In this document: one piece after another, positions 1 to 5,167 of the stretch | Position numbering within the stretch: position 1 is the first letter of the stretch | Layout of the letters: the number at the start of each line of letters is the position of its first letter | Assembly (NCBI GenBank): GCA_027296385.1 | Contig: JAPUJD010000064.1 | Location: forward strand, 1-5,167 | DNA length: 5,167 bases | Reading direction: 5' to 3' | Source of the DNA: Acidobacteriota bacterium | Lineage (GTDB): Bacteria; Acidobacteriota; Thermoanaerobaculia; Multivoradales; JAHEKO01 | Program-made: the position numbers and the translations under genes | The notes under the pieces: generated by a model | What the model was told of the DNA's origin: nothing | The model's database searches: none | The model's input: the letters and a program-made list of their open reading frames with translations, nothing else

Positions 1-308
1 ATCAAGACGACGATCCAGGAGACGTAGACGGGCTGACCCGACAGGCCGTCGAGCCGCTCGAGTAGCCAGTACAGGAGCGGAAGCCACAAGAGGTGACCGA
101 GCCCCAGGAGGCGCACGAAGCCCAGACGCGAGAAGAGGACCATCTGCGCCAGGCCGCCGAAGGCGAACGCGCCGAGGATCCAGCGCGCCTCGGGGCGGTC
201 GATGAAAAAGAGCGACGCCATGTTGACGAGCACCAACGCCATCACCCAGAGGCGCCAGTGCACCGGCAGGCCCATGATATGTCTGAAGAATGAGAGCGCC
301 GTAGCCAT
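1..308 (-). CDS. Small multi-pass membrane protein of unknown function, C-terminus beyond window
   Basis: An open frame runs from ATG (306-308) leftward off the window edge, giving 102 codons without a stop. I do not recognise the family. The product is strongly hydrophobic, with about four likely membrane segments at residues 20-36, 43-59, 63-83 and from about 94 onward. Short polar links lie between them, including IDRPEAR at 36-42 and LERLDGLSGQP at 83-93. A distinctive stretch is LGLGHLLWLPLLYWL (68-82), where Gly/His/Trp/Pro sit inside a membrane segment. The start is fixed loosely: the frame upstream reaches a stop at 369-371 with no ATG, GTG or TTG between. Met12 (codon 273-275) is an alternative start, and no good ribosome binding site sits directly before the first ATG. 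The VWA gene lies upstream on the same strand, 233 bp away. The coding call is good because of the hydrophobic pattern and open frame; the function is unknown. Confidence 0.72.
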   Translation of the reverse strand, partial: MATALSFFRHIMGLPVHWRLWVMALVLVNMASLFFIDRPEARWILGAFAFGGLAQMVLFSRLGFVRLLGLGHLLWLPLLYWLLERLDGLSGQPVYVSWIVVL

Positions 309-322
309 TAGATCGTCTACTT

Positions 323-343
323 GCCGGCCCGCGCGAGGCCGGC
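323..343. repeat. Inverted repeat, 7-bp perfect stem, 7-nt loop
   Basis: GCCGGCC (323-329) pairs with GGCCGGC (337-343) around the loop CGCGCGA. It lies 15 bp upstream of the membrane protein ATG on the minus strand, so it would fold in that gene's leader if transcription starts further upstream. There is no T-run, so it is not a classical terminator. It may be a leader structure or a binding site, or simply a by-product of high GC. Confidence 0.45.
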
Positions 344-387
344 CTGCGCCGAACTCCTTACCGGCAGGCTACAGCCGGAGCGAGTTT

Positions 388-420
388 GAGGGGAGCCTGG
401 CAGGCGGGGAGCCTCCCCTC
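388..420. repeat. Inverted repeat, 8-bp perfect arms, with an internal direct repeat
   Basis: GAGGGGAG (388-395) pairs with CTCCCCTC (413-420) across a 17-nt interval. The interval contains its own small palindrome GCCTGGCAGGC (395-405, overlapping the left arm by one base). A 9-bp direct repeat GGGGAGCCT occurs at 390-398 and 406-414. It lies about 120 bp downstream of the VWA stop codon. It could contribute to 3'-end formation or stability of that transcript, but neither strand has a U-tract after it. Another weak stem (CCGGC 361-365 with GCCGG 374-378) is adjacent. Confidence 0.4.
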
Positions 421-541
421 CTCGGACGATCTCCTCGTGAGCCCCAGGTGCGCCGTGCCCTCGAGTGGGCGTATCGCCTGTTTCTGATCGACCCTCGGTC
501 ATTAGGATGCTCGCGAGCTCGGCGGTCACTCGCTGGGCCCG

Positions 542-3520
542 CTAGGGGTACCTGCCACGCGCGGTCCTGACCTTGAGGCCGGGCACCGACACGTCGACGT
601 CGATCTTGCGCCAACCGCCGGCGTCGTCCTGCTCGCCGTAGTAGCCCAGCACATATTGGCTGCGCAGCTCCTCCGCGATCTCGGCATAGACGCCCTCGAG
701 GTTTCCTCCGACACGGGTGAAGTAGACCTTGCCGCCGACGTCGCCCACCAGGTCCCTGAGCCGCCCCAGGAAACCGCGGATGTTGAGACCCCGGCCCTGG
801 GTACGTACGATCTCGTTGTTGGACAAGATGACATAGATCGGCACGCCGACGATGCGCGCGAAACGGCGTGCGACGCGAAACGAGAAGTTGGGGTCCTCGT
901 CGGCGCCGTCGGTGTAGACGATGAGCGCCTTTTTGCCCGGGGTGCCCTGGAGCTGGACCAGTGAGTAGACGATGCCCTTCCAGATCGAGGTGAAACCGTC
1001 GGGACTCAGAGCATTGACACCGGTGACGAGTCTGGAGATGTCGCCCGTGGTCGGCGTCATCAACTCGGGCTCGCTGCCGAAACCGATGACGAAGCTGCGA
1101 TCGCGTTCCCCGAGGAGGCTGCGCAGGAACTCTATCGCCGCCAGCTGGACCCGGGGCAGCTTGATGAACATGGAGGCCGAGGAATCGACTGCCAGGCCTA
1201 CGGTCAGGGGCAACTGCTCGGCGTTGTTGAACACCGCGATCTCGCGCACCTGGCCGTCCTCTCGAACAATGAAGGCCTCCCGCCCGAGGTCTGGCACTGG
1301 GTTGCCGGCCGCATCGGTGACCACGGCGAGGACCTCGACCAGCGTCACCTGCAGGCGTTCGGAGGAACCGGCGTTGTTGACGAACAGCACCTCCTCCACC
1401 ACCGAGCCGTCGACGAGGGTGACGACGGCGCGCACGAAACCGCGCGGGTTGTCTACCGGCAGGACCACCCGCTGACGGAAGGGCGGAGCGTAGAGTGTGC
1501 CGATCTGGCTGTCGAGCCAGTAGAACTCGACCCGCGCCACCCGGACCCCCCGCGGTGCCGCCACCTCGGCCTCTACTGTCAGCGCTCCTTGGGCCGTGAC
1601 GCTGCCACCCGGGCTGATCTCGGCTCCGGGAGCCACGAGACGCACCGAGAGCTCGCTGTTGCCGGAGTTGACGAGCAGCACGTCGCGGCCGATCTCCTCG
1701 CCTGCGCCGTCGCGCGCGACGACTTCGACCCGTCGCGTTCGCGGTAGCGGCCCGAGGTCGAGTTGGACCTCGTAGGGAGGTGCGCGGCGCACAGCCTCTC
1801 GTTCGCCGTCGAGCAGGAAGTCGACCCTGACAATAGCGGGATCGGAGACGACGGCGGCGAAGCGCATGCGGCCTACGAGCAGCGCGGCCTGCGGCGCCAG
1901 CAGGCGCACGGTGGCGGCTGCCGGCAAGTCGAGGAGGGCGGAACCGCCACCGGCGCCCAGATCATCGGCCCGCGTCGTGTAGCCGGCGAAGGTCCCCCCC
2001 CAACGACTGGAGCTGAGCTCGTCGACGACGACGATGATCGCCCGCTCGCCGGATTGCCCTCCGGTCAACGGAACGTCGAAACGCCCCCGTCCGATCTCTG
2101 CCAGGCCGAGCTCGCGCTGCTCGAGAATCGTGGCGCTGGCTCCAGCAACTTCGGCGATTGTGAGGCGTAGCGGCGGCCGTAGCGGCCGCTCGCCACCGGC
2201 GCTGCTGAGCTCGATGGCGAGCTGCGGTGGGTTGCCGGCCGCCACCAGCGCAGCGATCTGGAGATCGCCGGCGGCGCTCTCACCCGAGGAAGCCAGGAAG
2301 CGAGCTCGAGCGGCGCTCAGGGCCGCCGGCGCGCCTCGACCGAGCCAGAGCGCAGCGGCCACCGGCCGATTCGCCTCCGCGGCCCTGACCTCGAGCGGCA
2401 GCGGTTCGGCCGCCACGGGTACCTGCACGGCGAGCAAAGCGCGCCAGCCCAGCTCTTCGAGCCAGTTGTCGAGCACGACTCCGTCGTGGATCACCGCGCC
2501 AGCGGTCGCCTGGGTCAGAGGCTCCAAGGAGCTTAGCGGATTCACTAAAAGGGCAACCTCGTCGCTGCCAGCTTCGGCTTCGTCGCGCTTGCCCCGCCTC
2601 AGGAGTCTGCGTGGATCGAAGCTCAGCACACCGCGCTCGATCTCCCGCCCGTCCGGCGTCGGTACGGCAGCCGGACCCGCCACCGCCGTGGGCCCCGACA
2701 GCAGTGCATCGCCGCGCTCGCCCGGAGCGTAGGCGATCACCGTCCATCCGGTGACCGCTAAAGCCTGTCCCACCTCCGAAGCTGTCGGACGCACGCTCGC
2801 CGCGCCCACCTCGACGCCAACTCGACCGGCGTCGCTCAGCAAGTCGGTGTAGAAGACCGCTGGGTCGGCGTCGTAGCCCGAGCCTACGAGCAGCAGCAAG
2901 CGCGGACCCGCCGTCCGGTGCTCCGTGGCCCACAGCAGTAGACCCTCACGTTGCACCCGGATGAGCTCGGCCTCACGCGCGAGAGCATCCTCGAGCAGGA
3001 GAGTGAGCTCGGCGTCCGAGACCTCGCCGGCAGCTAGAGCAGCGACGAACTCGGAGCGCACCGAGGCTTGAGCGTCGGCGCTCGTCTCGCGGATCCGAAG
3101 CCAACCGAGAGTCTCGCTGATAGTCGACGAGTCCTGGGTCGGCGGCAGGGCCGAACGCACGGTCTCGCCGCCGAGCAGGACCTGGACCGGGCCGAGATCG
3201 GCCAACGCACCCGCCCTCTCGGCCAGCAGGACGGCGGCGTTGCGCAGCACTCGGGGGTCGGACAGAAGCTGATCGAAGTAGATCGCAACTTGCCAGGGCC
3301 TCGCCTCCAGCACCCTGAAGGGCAATGACCGGCCTCCCGCCACCACCTCCGCCGCAGCCACCACGGCTCGCGGCAGGGCGACCGAAATGGAGCTCTCCTG
3401 AGGCTCGTCGACGGCGACCGCAGCGTCGCCGGCCGACGGCGCCGAGGCGCTCCAGACCGCCATCCCAGCCAGCGGCAGAAACCAGAGCAACTGACGGACG
3501 AGGGGTTTGGAGAGCGACAT
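542..3520 (-). CDS. Secreted VWA-domain protein (acidobacterial VWFA-related type) with degenerate second VWA-like half and Ig-like repeats
   Basis: A 992-residue protein, probably exported; substrate or ligand unknown. Numbering is from the ATG at 3518-3520. A signal peptide is likely: basic n-region, hydrophobic core at 11-25, possible cleavage near Ala30. Residues 74-380 resemble a decayed VWFA-related module (PWQVAIYFDQLLSD at 75-88, PRLLLLVGSGYDADPAVFY at 206-224), with no metal site. Residues 536-617 and 625-714 look like two bacterial Ig-like domains, each with a 'rVeF..dg....aPP' type signature. Residues 723-987 match the VWFA-related domain: FIVREDGQ (750-757), MIDAS motif DSSAS (D779, S781, S783), the MIDAS threonine in DGFTS (T844), TDG (870-872) and SQYVLGYY (954-961). 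VWA domains with an intact MIDAS bind a divalent metal and protein ligands. The whole chain has no cysteine. ATG at 3520 has AGG eight bases upstream; a TTG at 3535 would add five residues but sits on the predicted transcription start. The exact role is unknown. Confidence 0.9.
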   Translation of the reverse strand: MSLSKPLVRQLLWFLPLAGMAVWSASAPSAGDAAVAVDEPQESSISVALPRAVVAAAEVVAGGRSLPFRVLEARPWQVAIYFDQLLSDPRVLRNAAVLLAERAGALADLGPVQVLLGGETVRSALPPTQDSSTISETLGWLRIRETSADAQASVRSEFVAALAAGEVSDAELTLLLEDALAREAELIRVQREGLLLWATEHRTAGPRLLLLVGSGYDADPAVFYTDLLSDAGRVGVEVGAASVRPTASEVGQALAVTGWTVIAYAPGERGDALLSGPTAVAGPAAVPTPDGREIERGVLSFDPRRLLRRGKRDEAEAGSDEVALLVNPLSSLEPLTQATAGAVIHDGVVLDNWLEELGWRALLAVQVPVAAEPLPLEVRAAEANRPVAAALWLGRGAPAALSAARARFLASSGESAAGDLQIAALVAAGNPPQLAIELSSAGGERPLRPPLRLTIAEVAGASATILEQRELGLAEIGRGRFDVPLTGGQSGERAIIVVVDELSSSRWGGTFAGYTTRADDLGAGGGSALLDLPAAATVRLLAPQAALLVGRMRFAAVVSDPAIVRVDFLLDGEREAVRRAPPYEVQLDLGPLPRTRRVEVVARDGAGEEIGRDVLLVNSGNSELSVRLVAPGAEISPGGSVTAQGALTVEAEVAAPRGVRVARVEFYWLDSQIGTLYAPPFRQRVVLPVDNPRGFVRAVVTLVDGSVVEEVLFVNNAGSSERLQVTLVEVLAVVTDAAGNPVPDLGREAFIVREDGQVREIAVFNNAEQLPLTVGLAVDSSASMFIKLPRVQLAAIEFLRSLLGERDRSFVIGFGSEPELMTPTTGDISRLVTGVNALSPDGFTSIWKGIVYSLVQLQGTPGKKALIVYTDGADEDPNFSFRVARRFARIVGVPIYVILSNNEIVRTQGRGLNIRGFLGRLRDLVGDVGGKVYFTRVGGNLEGVYAEIAEELRSQYVLGYYGEQDDAGGWRKIDVDVSVPGLKVRTARGRYP

Positions 3521-3543
3521 CTTCGAGGCCTGCAACGAACTTC

Positions 3544-3549
3544 AGTATA
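3544..3549 (-). promoter_or_regulatory. Candidate -10 box for the VWA gene (TATACT)
   Basis: Read on the minus strand this hexamer is TATACT, one mismatch from TATAAT, and it stands out in a GC-rich region. Transcription would begin near 3536-3537, giving a leader of about 17 nt before the ATG at 3520. This argues against the TTG at 3535 as the translation start. The hexamer 17 bp upstream is C/G only, so there is no recognisable -35 box. Confidence 0.4.
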
Positions 3550-3614
3550 CGGACATTCCCGACCGCCGGGGGCCCCTCCCCAGCGTGGCCGGGAGCCTAC
3601 GCCGGCGGGTGCCG

Positions 3615-3678
3615 CGATCGACGTTCGAGCCGGTCAGCTCCTCTAGTGTCCCGTCCGGGACCGGCCTCGAGTCGATCG
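3615..3678. repeat. Long interrupted inverted repeat (19 paired bases) upstream of the transporter gene
   Basis: The left arm 3615-3635 and right arm 3659-3678 are complementary in three perfect blocks. CGATCGAC (3615-3622) pairs with GTCGATCG (3671-3678), TCGAG (3625-3629) with CTCGA (3666-3670, shared edges), and CCGGTC (3630-3635) with GACCGG (3659-3664). Only a two-base bulge on the left (3623-3624) and a one-base bulge on the right interrupt the pairing. The interval is 23 nt. It ends 16 bp before the transporter ATG. There is no T-run after it. It may be an operator, a cruciform or an mRNA leader hairpin that abuts the GGAG at 3678-3681. Confidence 0.6.
3648..3661. repeat. 14-bp near-palindrome GTCCCG-TC-CGGGAC
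   Basis: GTCCCG (3648-3653) and CGGGAC (3656-3661) are perfect inverted copies separated by two bases. It lies inside the larger inverted repeat and shares bases 3659-3661 with its right arm, so as RNA the two stems cannot both form completely. As DNA it is a possible site for a dimeric regulator. Confidence 0.45.
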
Positions 3679-3682
3679 GAGA

Positions 3683-3688
3683 TACACT
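3683..3688 (+). promoter_or_regulatory. Candidate -10 box for the transporter gene (TACACT)
   Basis: TACACT keeps the key TA...T positions of a -10 box. With standard spacing, transcription would begin at about 3695, which is the A of the ATG, giving a leaderless message. The region 17 bp upstream (3660-3665) has no -35 likeness. The competing reading is that transcription starts further upstream and GGAG (3678-3681) acts as a ribosome binding site with a long 13-nt spacer. Confidence 0.27.
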
Positions 3689-3694
3689 CGCCCG

Positions 3695-4975
3695 ATGCCG
3701 AAAGCCGCCCCGGCGCGCCCGCGCGAGATCTTCGCCTGGGCGATGTTCGACTTTGCCAACTCGAGCTATACCACGATCGTCGTCACCGTGGCTTTCAGCG
3801 TCTACTTCACGTCGACGGTGGCACCGAGCGACAACGCCGACCTCCTATGGGGCCTCGCCCTCGGACTGAGCAACATCCTCGTGCTGCTGAGCGCGCCCCT
3901 GATCGGCGCCGCGGCCGACGATTCGGGCCGCAAAAAGCCGTTCCTGGCCGTGACCTACCTGTCCTGCGTCGGAGCCACTGCCGCCCTCTACTTCGTCACG
4001 CCGGGCAGCGTCGTGGTCGGCATCGCGCTTTTCGTGCTGTCCAACATCGCCTTCGCCCACGGCGAGAATCTGATCGGCGCCTTCCTGCCGGAGATCTCGA
4101 CGCCCCAAACGGTGGGCCGCATTTCGGGTCTGGGCTGGGGCTTGGGCTACTTCGGCGGCCTCGCCTCGCTGTTGCTCATCCGCCCGCTGATGAGCGCCGG
4201 CCTCGACGCGGGAAATCTCGATCGCCTGCGCTGGATCTGGCCGATCACGGCCGGGTTCTTCCTCCTAGCCGCCCTGCCGACCTTCGCCTGGCTCGAGGAA
4301 CGGGTAGAGCGCGAGACGTGGCGGGGCTTGGTGGCCTACGCCCGTCGCGGTTTCGGTCGCCTCGTCACGACCGGTCATTCGATAACCCACTTCCGCGAGC
4401 TGGCCAAGTTCCTGCTGGTCTTTTTCGTCTACTCGCTAGGCTTCACTATCGCCATCTCCTTCAGCGGCATCTTCGCTCGCACCACTCTTGGCTTCTCGGC
4501 CAACGAGTTGGTGACGTTGTTTCTCATCCTTCAGTTCTCCTCTGCCGCCGGGGCCGTGGCCTTCGGTTGGCTGCAGGATGCATTCGGTTCGCGCCGCACG
4601 CTGCAGCTCTCGCTACTGATCTGGATCGCCGTCGGGCTCGCTTCCGCCGCCTGCCAGACGAAGGGCCAGTTCCTCTGGATCGGGCTCACCGCGGGGGTCG
4701 GCATCGGCTCGCTGCAGGCGGCCTCACGCGGGCTCATCAGCACCTTCTCACCGCCGAGCAAGAGCGGTGAGTTTTTCGGCTTCTGGGGCTTGTCGCAGCG
4801 CGCGGCCTTCGCCCTGGGGCCGATACTCTTCGGCCTGGTCTCCTCCTGGAGCGGCTCGCAACGCCTGGCCGTGCTGATGACGACGGTGTTCTTCACCGCC
4901 GGACTGATCGGACTGCAATGGATCGACGAAGCGGCCGGCCGAGCGGCAGCCGTCGCCTGGCACGAAGAGGGTTAG
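3695..4975 (+). CDS. MFS transporter, UMF1 (Atg22-like) family
   Basis: A 426-residue inner-membrane protein with about 12 hydrophobic segments, at the usual length for bacterial UMF1 proteins. Diagnostic features: the N-terminal WAMFDFANSSYTTIV (15-29), like the family's 'W.lYDFANSaY.t.v' signature; a loop 2-3 motif GAAADDSGRKKP (71-82); FLPEI (130-134); GRISGLGWGLGYFGG (141-155); the second-half loop GWLQDAFGSRRT (291-302); and SLQAASRGLISTF (339-351) followed by SGEFFGF (357-363). Eukaryotic Atg22 exports amino acids from the vacuole; substrates of bacterial members are mostly unknown, so none is assigned. In FFVYSLGFTI (243-252) the family usually has Asp-Gly where this protein has Leu-Gly. 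The start is secure: in frame, a stop at 3644-3646 lies upstream with no other start codon between, and a later start would remove the signature. It diverges from the VWA gene and converges on the flavin reductase gene. Confidence 0.92.
   Translation: MPKAAPARPREIFAWAMFDFANSSYTTIVVTVAFSVYFTSTVAPSDNADLLWGLALGLSNILVLLSAPLIGAAADDSGRKKPFLAVTYLSCVGATAALYFVTPGSVVVGIALFVLSNIAFAHGENLIGAFLPEISTPQTVGRISGLGWGLGYFGGLASLLLIRPLMSAGLDAGNLDRLRWIWPITAGFFLLAALPTFAWLEERVERETWRGLVAYARRGFGRLVTTGHSITHFRELAKFLLVFFVYSLGFTIAISFSGIFARTTLGFSANELVTLFLILQFSSAAGAVAFGWLQDAFGSRRTLQLSLLIWIAVGLASAACQTKGQFLWIGLTAGVGIGSLQAASRGLISTFSPPSKSGEFFGFWGLSQRAAFALGPILFGLVSSWSGSQRLAVLMTTVFFTAGLIGLQWIDEAAGRAAAVAWHEEG
4972..4975. other. 4-bp overlap of convergent stop codons
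   Basis: The tetramer TTAG serves both genes. TAG (4973-4975) ends the transporter on the plus strand, and its complement provides TAA (4974-4972) for the flavin reductase on the minus strand. There is no room between them for a terminator, so each transcript must run into the other gene. Confidence 0.85.
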
Positions 4976-5167
4976 TCGAGCCCCGCGACGAGCCGGCGGT
5001 AGCCGCGGTTCCAGTAGACCAGCGGCAGCTGATCGGCGTTGGGGGTCGAGCTCGCCTGCACCTCGCCGACGTAGATCGTGTGGGTCCCGGCCTGGTGGCG
5101 GGTGTAGATCGTGCAATCGAGCCAGGCCAGGGCGTCTTCGAGCACCGGCGCGCCGGTCGTGGCCGTC
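4972..5167 (-). CDS. Flavin reductase-like protein (FMN-binding split-barrel type), C-terminal part only
   Basis: The frame enters from the right edge and ends at TAA (4972-4974), giving the last 64 residues. The pattern fits the C-terminal half of the flavin reductase domain found in short-chain NAD(P)H:FMN/FAD reductases (HpaC/DIM6-like). TGAPVLEDALAWLDCTIY corresponds to the family's 'Gapvl.dalawleC' strand. GTHTIYVGEV (27-36) corresponds to the usual 'GDHtifvGeV', and PLVYWNRGYRRL (48-59) to the closing 'PL.y..g.Yr.l'. Such enzymes reduce free flavin in the cytoplasm, often for a partner monooxygenase; some members are oxidoreductases or simple FMN-binding proteins. The usual Asp of GDH is Thr here, while the His is kept. 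The stop codon overlaps that of the convergent transporter gene by 4 bp. The N-terminus, start and partner genes lie outside the window. Confidence 0.85.
   Translation of the reverse strand, partial: TATTGAPVLEDALAWLDCTIYTRHQAGTHTIYVGEVQASSTPNADQLPLVYWNRGYRRLVAGLD

Larger units (their letters stand above)
309..541. other. Intergenic region between VWA gene and membrane protein gene, rich in inverted repeats
   Basis: This 233-bp stretch follows the stop of the VWA gene and precedes the ATG of the membrane protein gene, both on the minus strand. Small open frames cross it on both strands, but they are rich in Arg, Gly, Pro and Ser, carry no recognisable motif and start at poor sites, so I treat it as non-coding. 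It holds three short perfect inverted repeats (323-343, 361-378 and 388-420), a 10-bp palindrome GCTCGCGAGC (509-518) and a minus-strand TAAGGAG (354-360). No hairpin is followed by a T-run on either strand, so no classical intrinsic terminator is visible. I found no convincing -35/-10 pair for the membrane protein gene. Confidence 0.6.
3521..3694. promoter_or_regulatory. Divergent promoter region between VWA gene and transporter gene
   Basis: The VWA gene starts leftward at 3520 and the transporter starts rightward at 3695, so these 174 bp must hold both promoters unless one of them lies inside the opposite gene. It contains a -10-like box for each direction, a 19-bp interrupted inverted repeat and a 14-bp near-palindrome, which are listed separately. 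No convincing -35 box is visible for either gene. The left half (about 3560-3610) is very GC-rich and contains the palindrome GGGGCCCC (3569-3576). Confidence 0.65.

Noticed and set aside
388..420. Intrinsic terminator for the VWA gene
   Set aside because: The stem is real, but it lacks a T-run on either strand and lies about 120 bp past the stop codon, so it is listed only as an inverted repeat.
509..518. Perfect palindrome GCTCGCGAGC
   Set aside because: A 10-bp GC-rich palindrome is not surprising at this base composition, and no partner motif supports a function.
317..529. A 70-codon minus-strand open frame between the VWA and membrane protein genes
   Set aside because: It starts at GTG without a ribosome binding site, is low in hydrophobic pattern, spans the inverted repeats and has no recognisable motif. 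It ends close to the next gene's ATG, so comparison with relatives could still revive it.
202..570. A plus-strand open frame through the membrane protein gene, the intergenic region and the VWA gene end
   Set aside because: It runs antisense to two supported genes and its product is Arg/Ser/Pro-rich without motifs.
2280..2933. A 217-codon minus-strand open frame inside the VWA gene
   Set aside because: It is a shifted-frame shadow of the VWA coding sequence, extremely rich in Arg and Gly; the VWA frame is unbroken across it.
3325..4770. A long open frame on the plus strand in another frame across the transporter gene and the VWA gene start
   Set aside because: It is Arg/Pro/Ala/Gly-rich without domains and arises from high GC on the opposite or offset frames of two convincing genes.
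4748..5116. A minus-strand open frame of 122 codons across the transporter end and the flavin reductase
   Set aside because: It is out of frame with the clear flavin reductase sequence that ends at 4972, and it is rich in Arg, Gly and Ala with no motif.
1..5167. A new defence, mobile or biosynthetic system
   Set aside because: The four genes have ordinary or unknown roles, no effector, recombinase, nuclease or repeat array is present, and the spacing and orientations do not form a compact operon.

Overview
This is a GC-rich window with four protein genes. Two are whole and two are cut by the window edges. From left to right they are: an unrecognised small membrane protein (minus strand, C-terminus missing); a large secreted protein with a von Willebrand factor A (VWA) domain (minus); a UMF1/Atg22-type major facilitator transporter (plus); and the C-terminal 64 residues of a flavin reductase (minus). 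The last two genes converge and their stop codons overlap by 4 bp. I see no tRNA, rRNA, CRISPR array, transposase, phage gene or toxin module.

The best clue to the host is the large VWA protein. Its C-terminal third reads like the 'VWFA-related' domain that is greatly expanded in Acidobacteriota, and the whole layout resembles proteins I associate with the Thermoanaerobaculia branch. This layout is a degenerate N-terminal copy, tandem Ig-like domains and then the VWFA-related domain. High GC and Ala/Arg/Leu-rich proteins fit. I infer the phylum from family knowledge only, without a search.

Layout: 1-308 membrane protein (minus, partial). 309-541 is an intergenic stretch with three short GC-rich inverted repeats and a Shine-Dalgarno-like TAAGGAG that has no start codon at the right distance. 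542-3520 is the VWA gene (minus). 3521-3694 is a divergent promoter region with a 19-bp interrupted inverted repeat just upstream of the transporter gene. 3695-4975 is the transporter (plus). 4972-5167 is the flavin reductase tail (minus).

Nothing shows that the four genes work together. The VWA gene and the small membrane protein gene point the same way but are separated by 233 bp, so joint transcription is possible but not evident. I found no convincing new defence, mobile or biosynthetic system. The points most worth a second look are the structured divergent promoter, the two-copy architecture of the cysteine-free VWA protein, and the palindrome cluster before the membrane protein gene.
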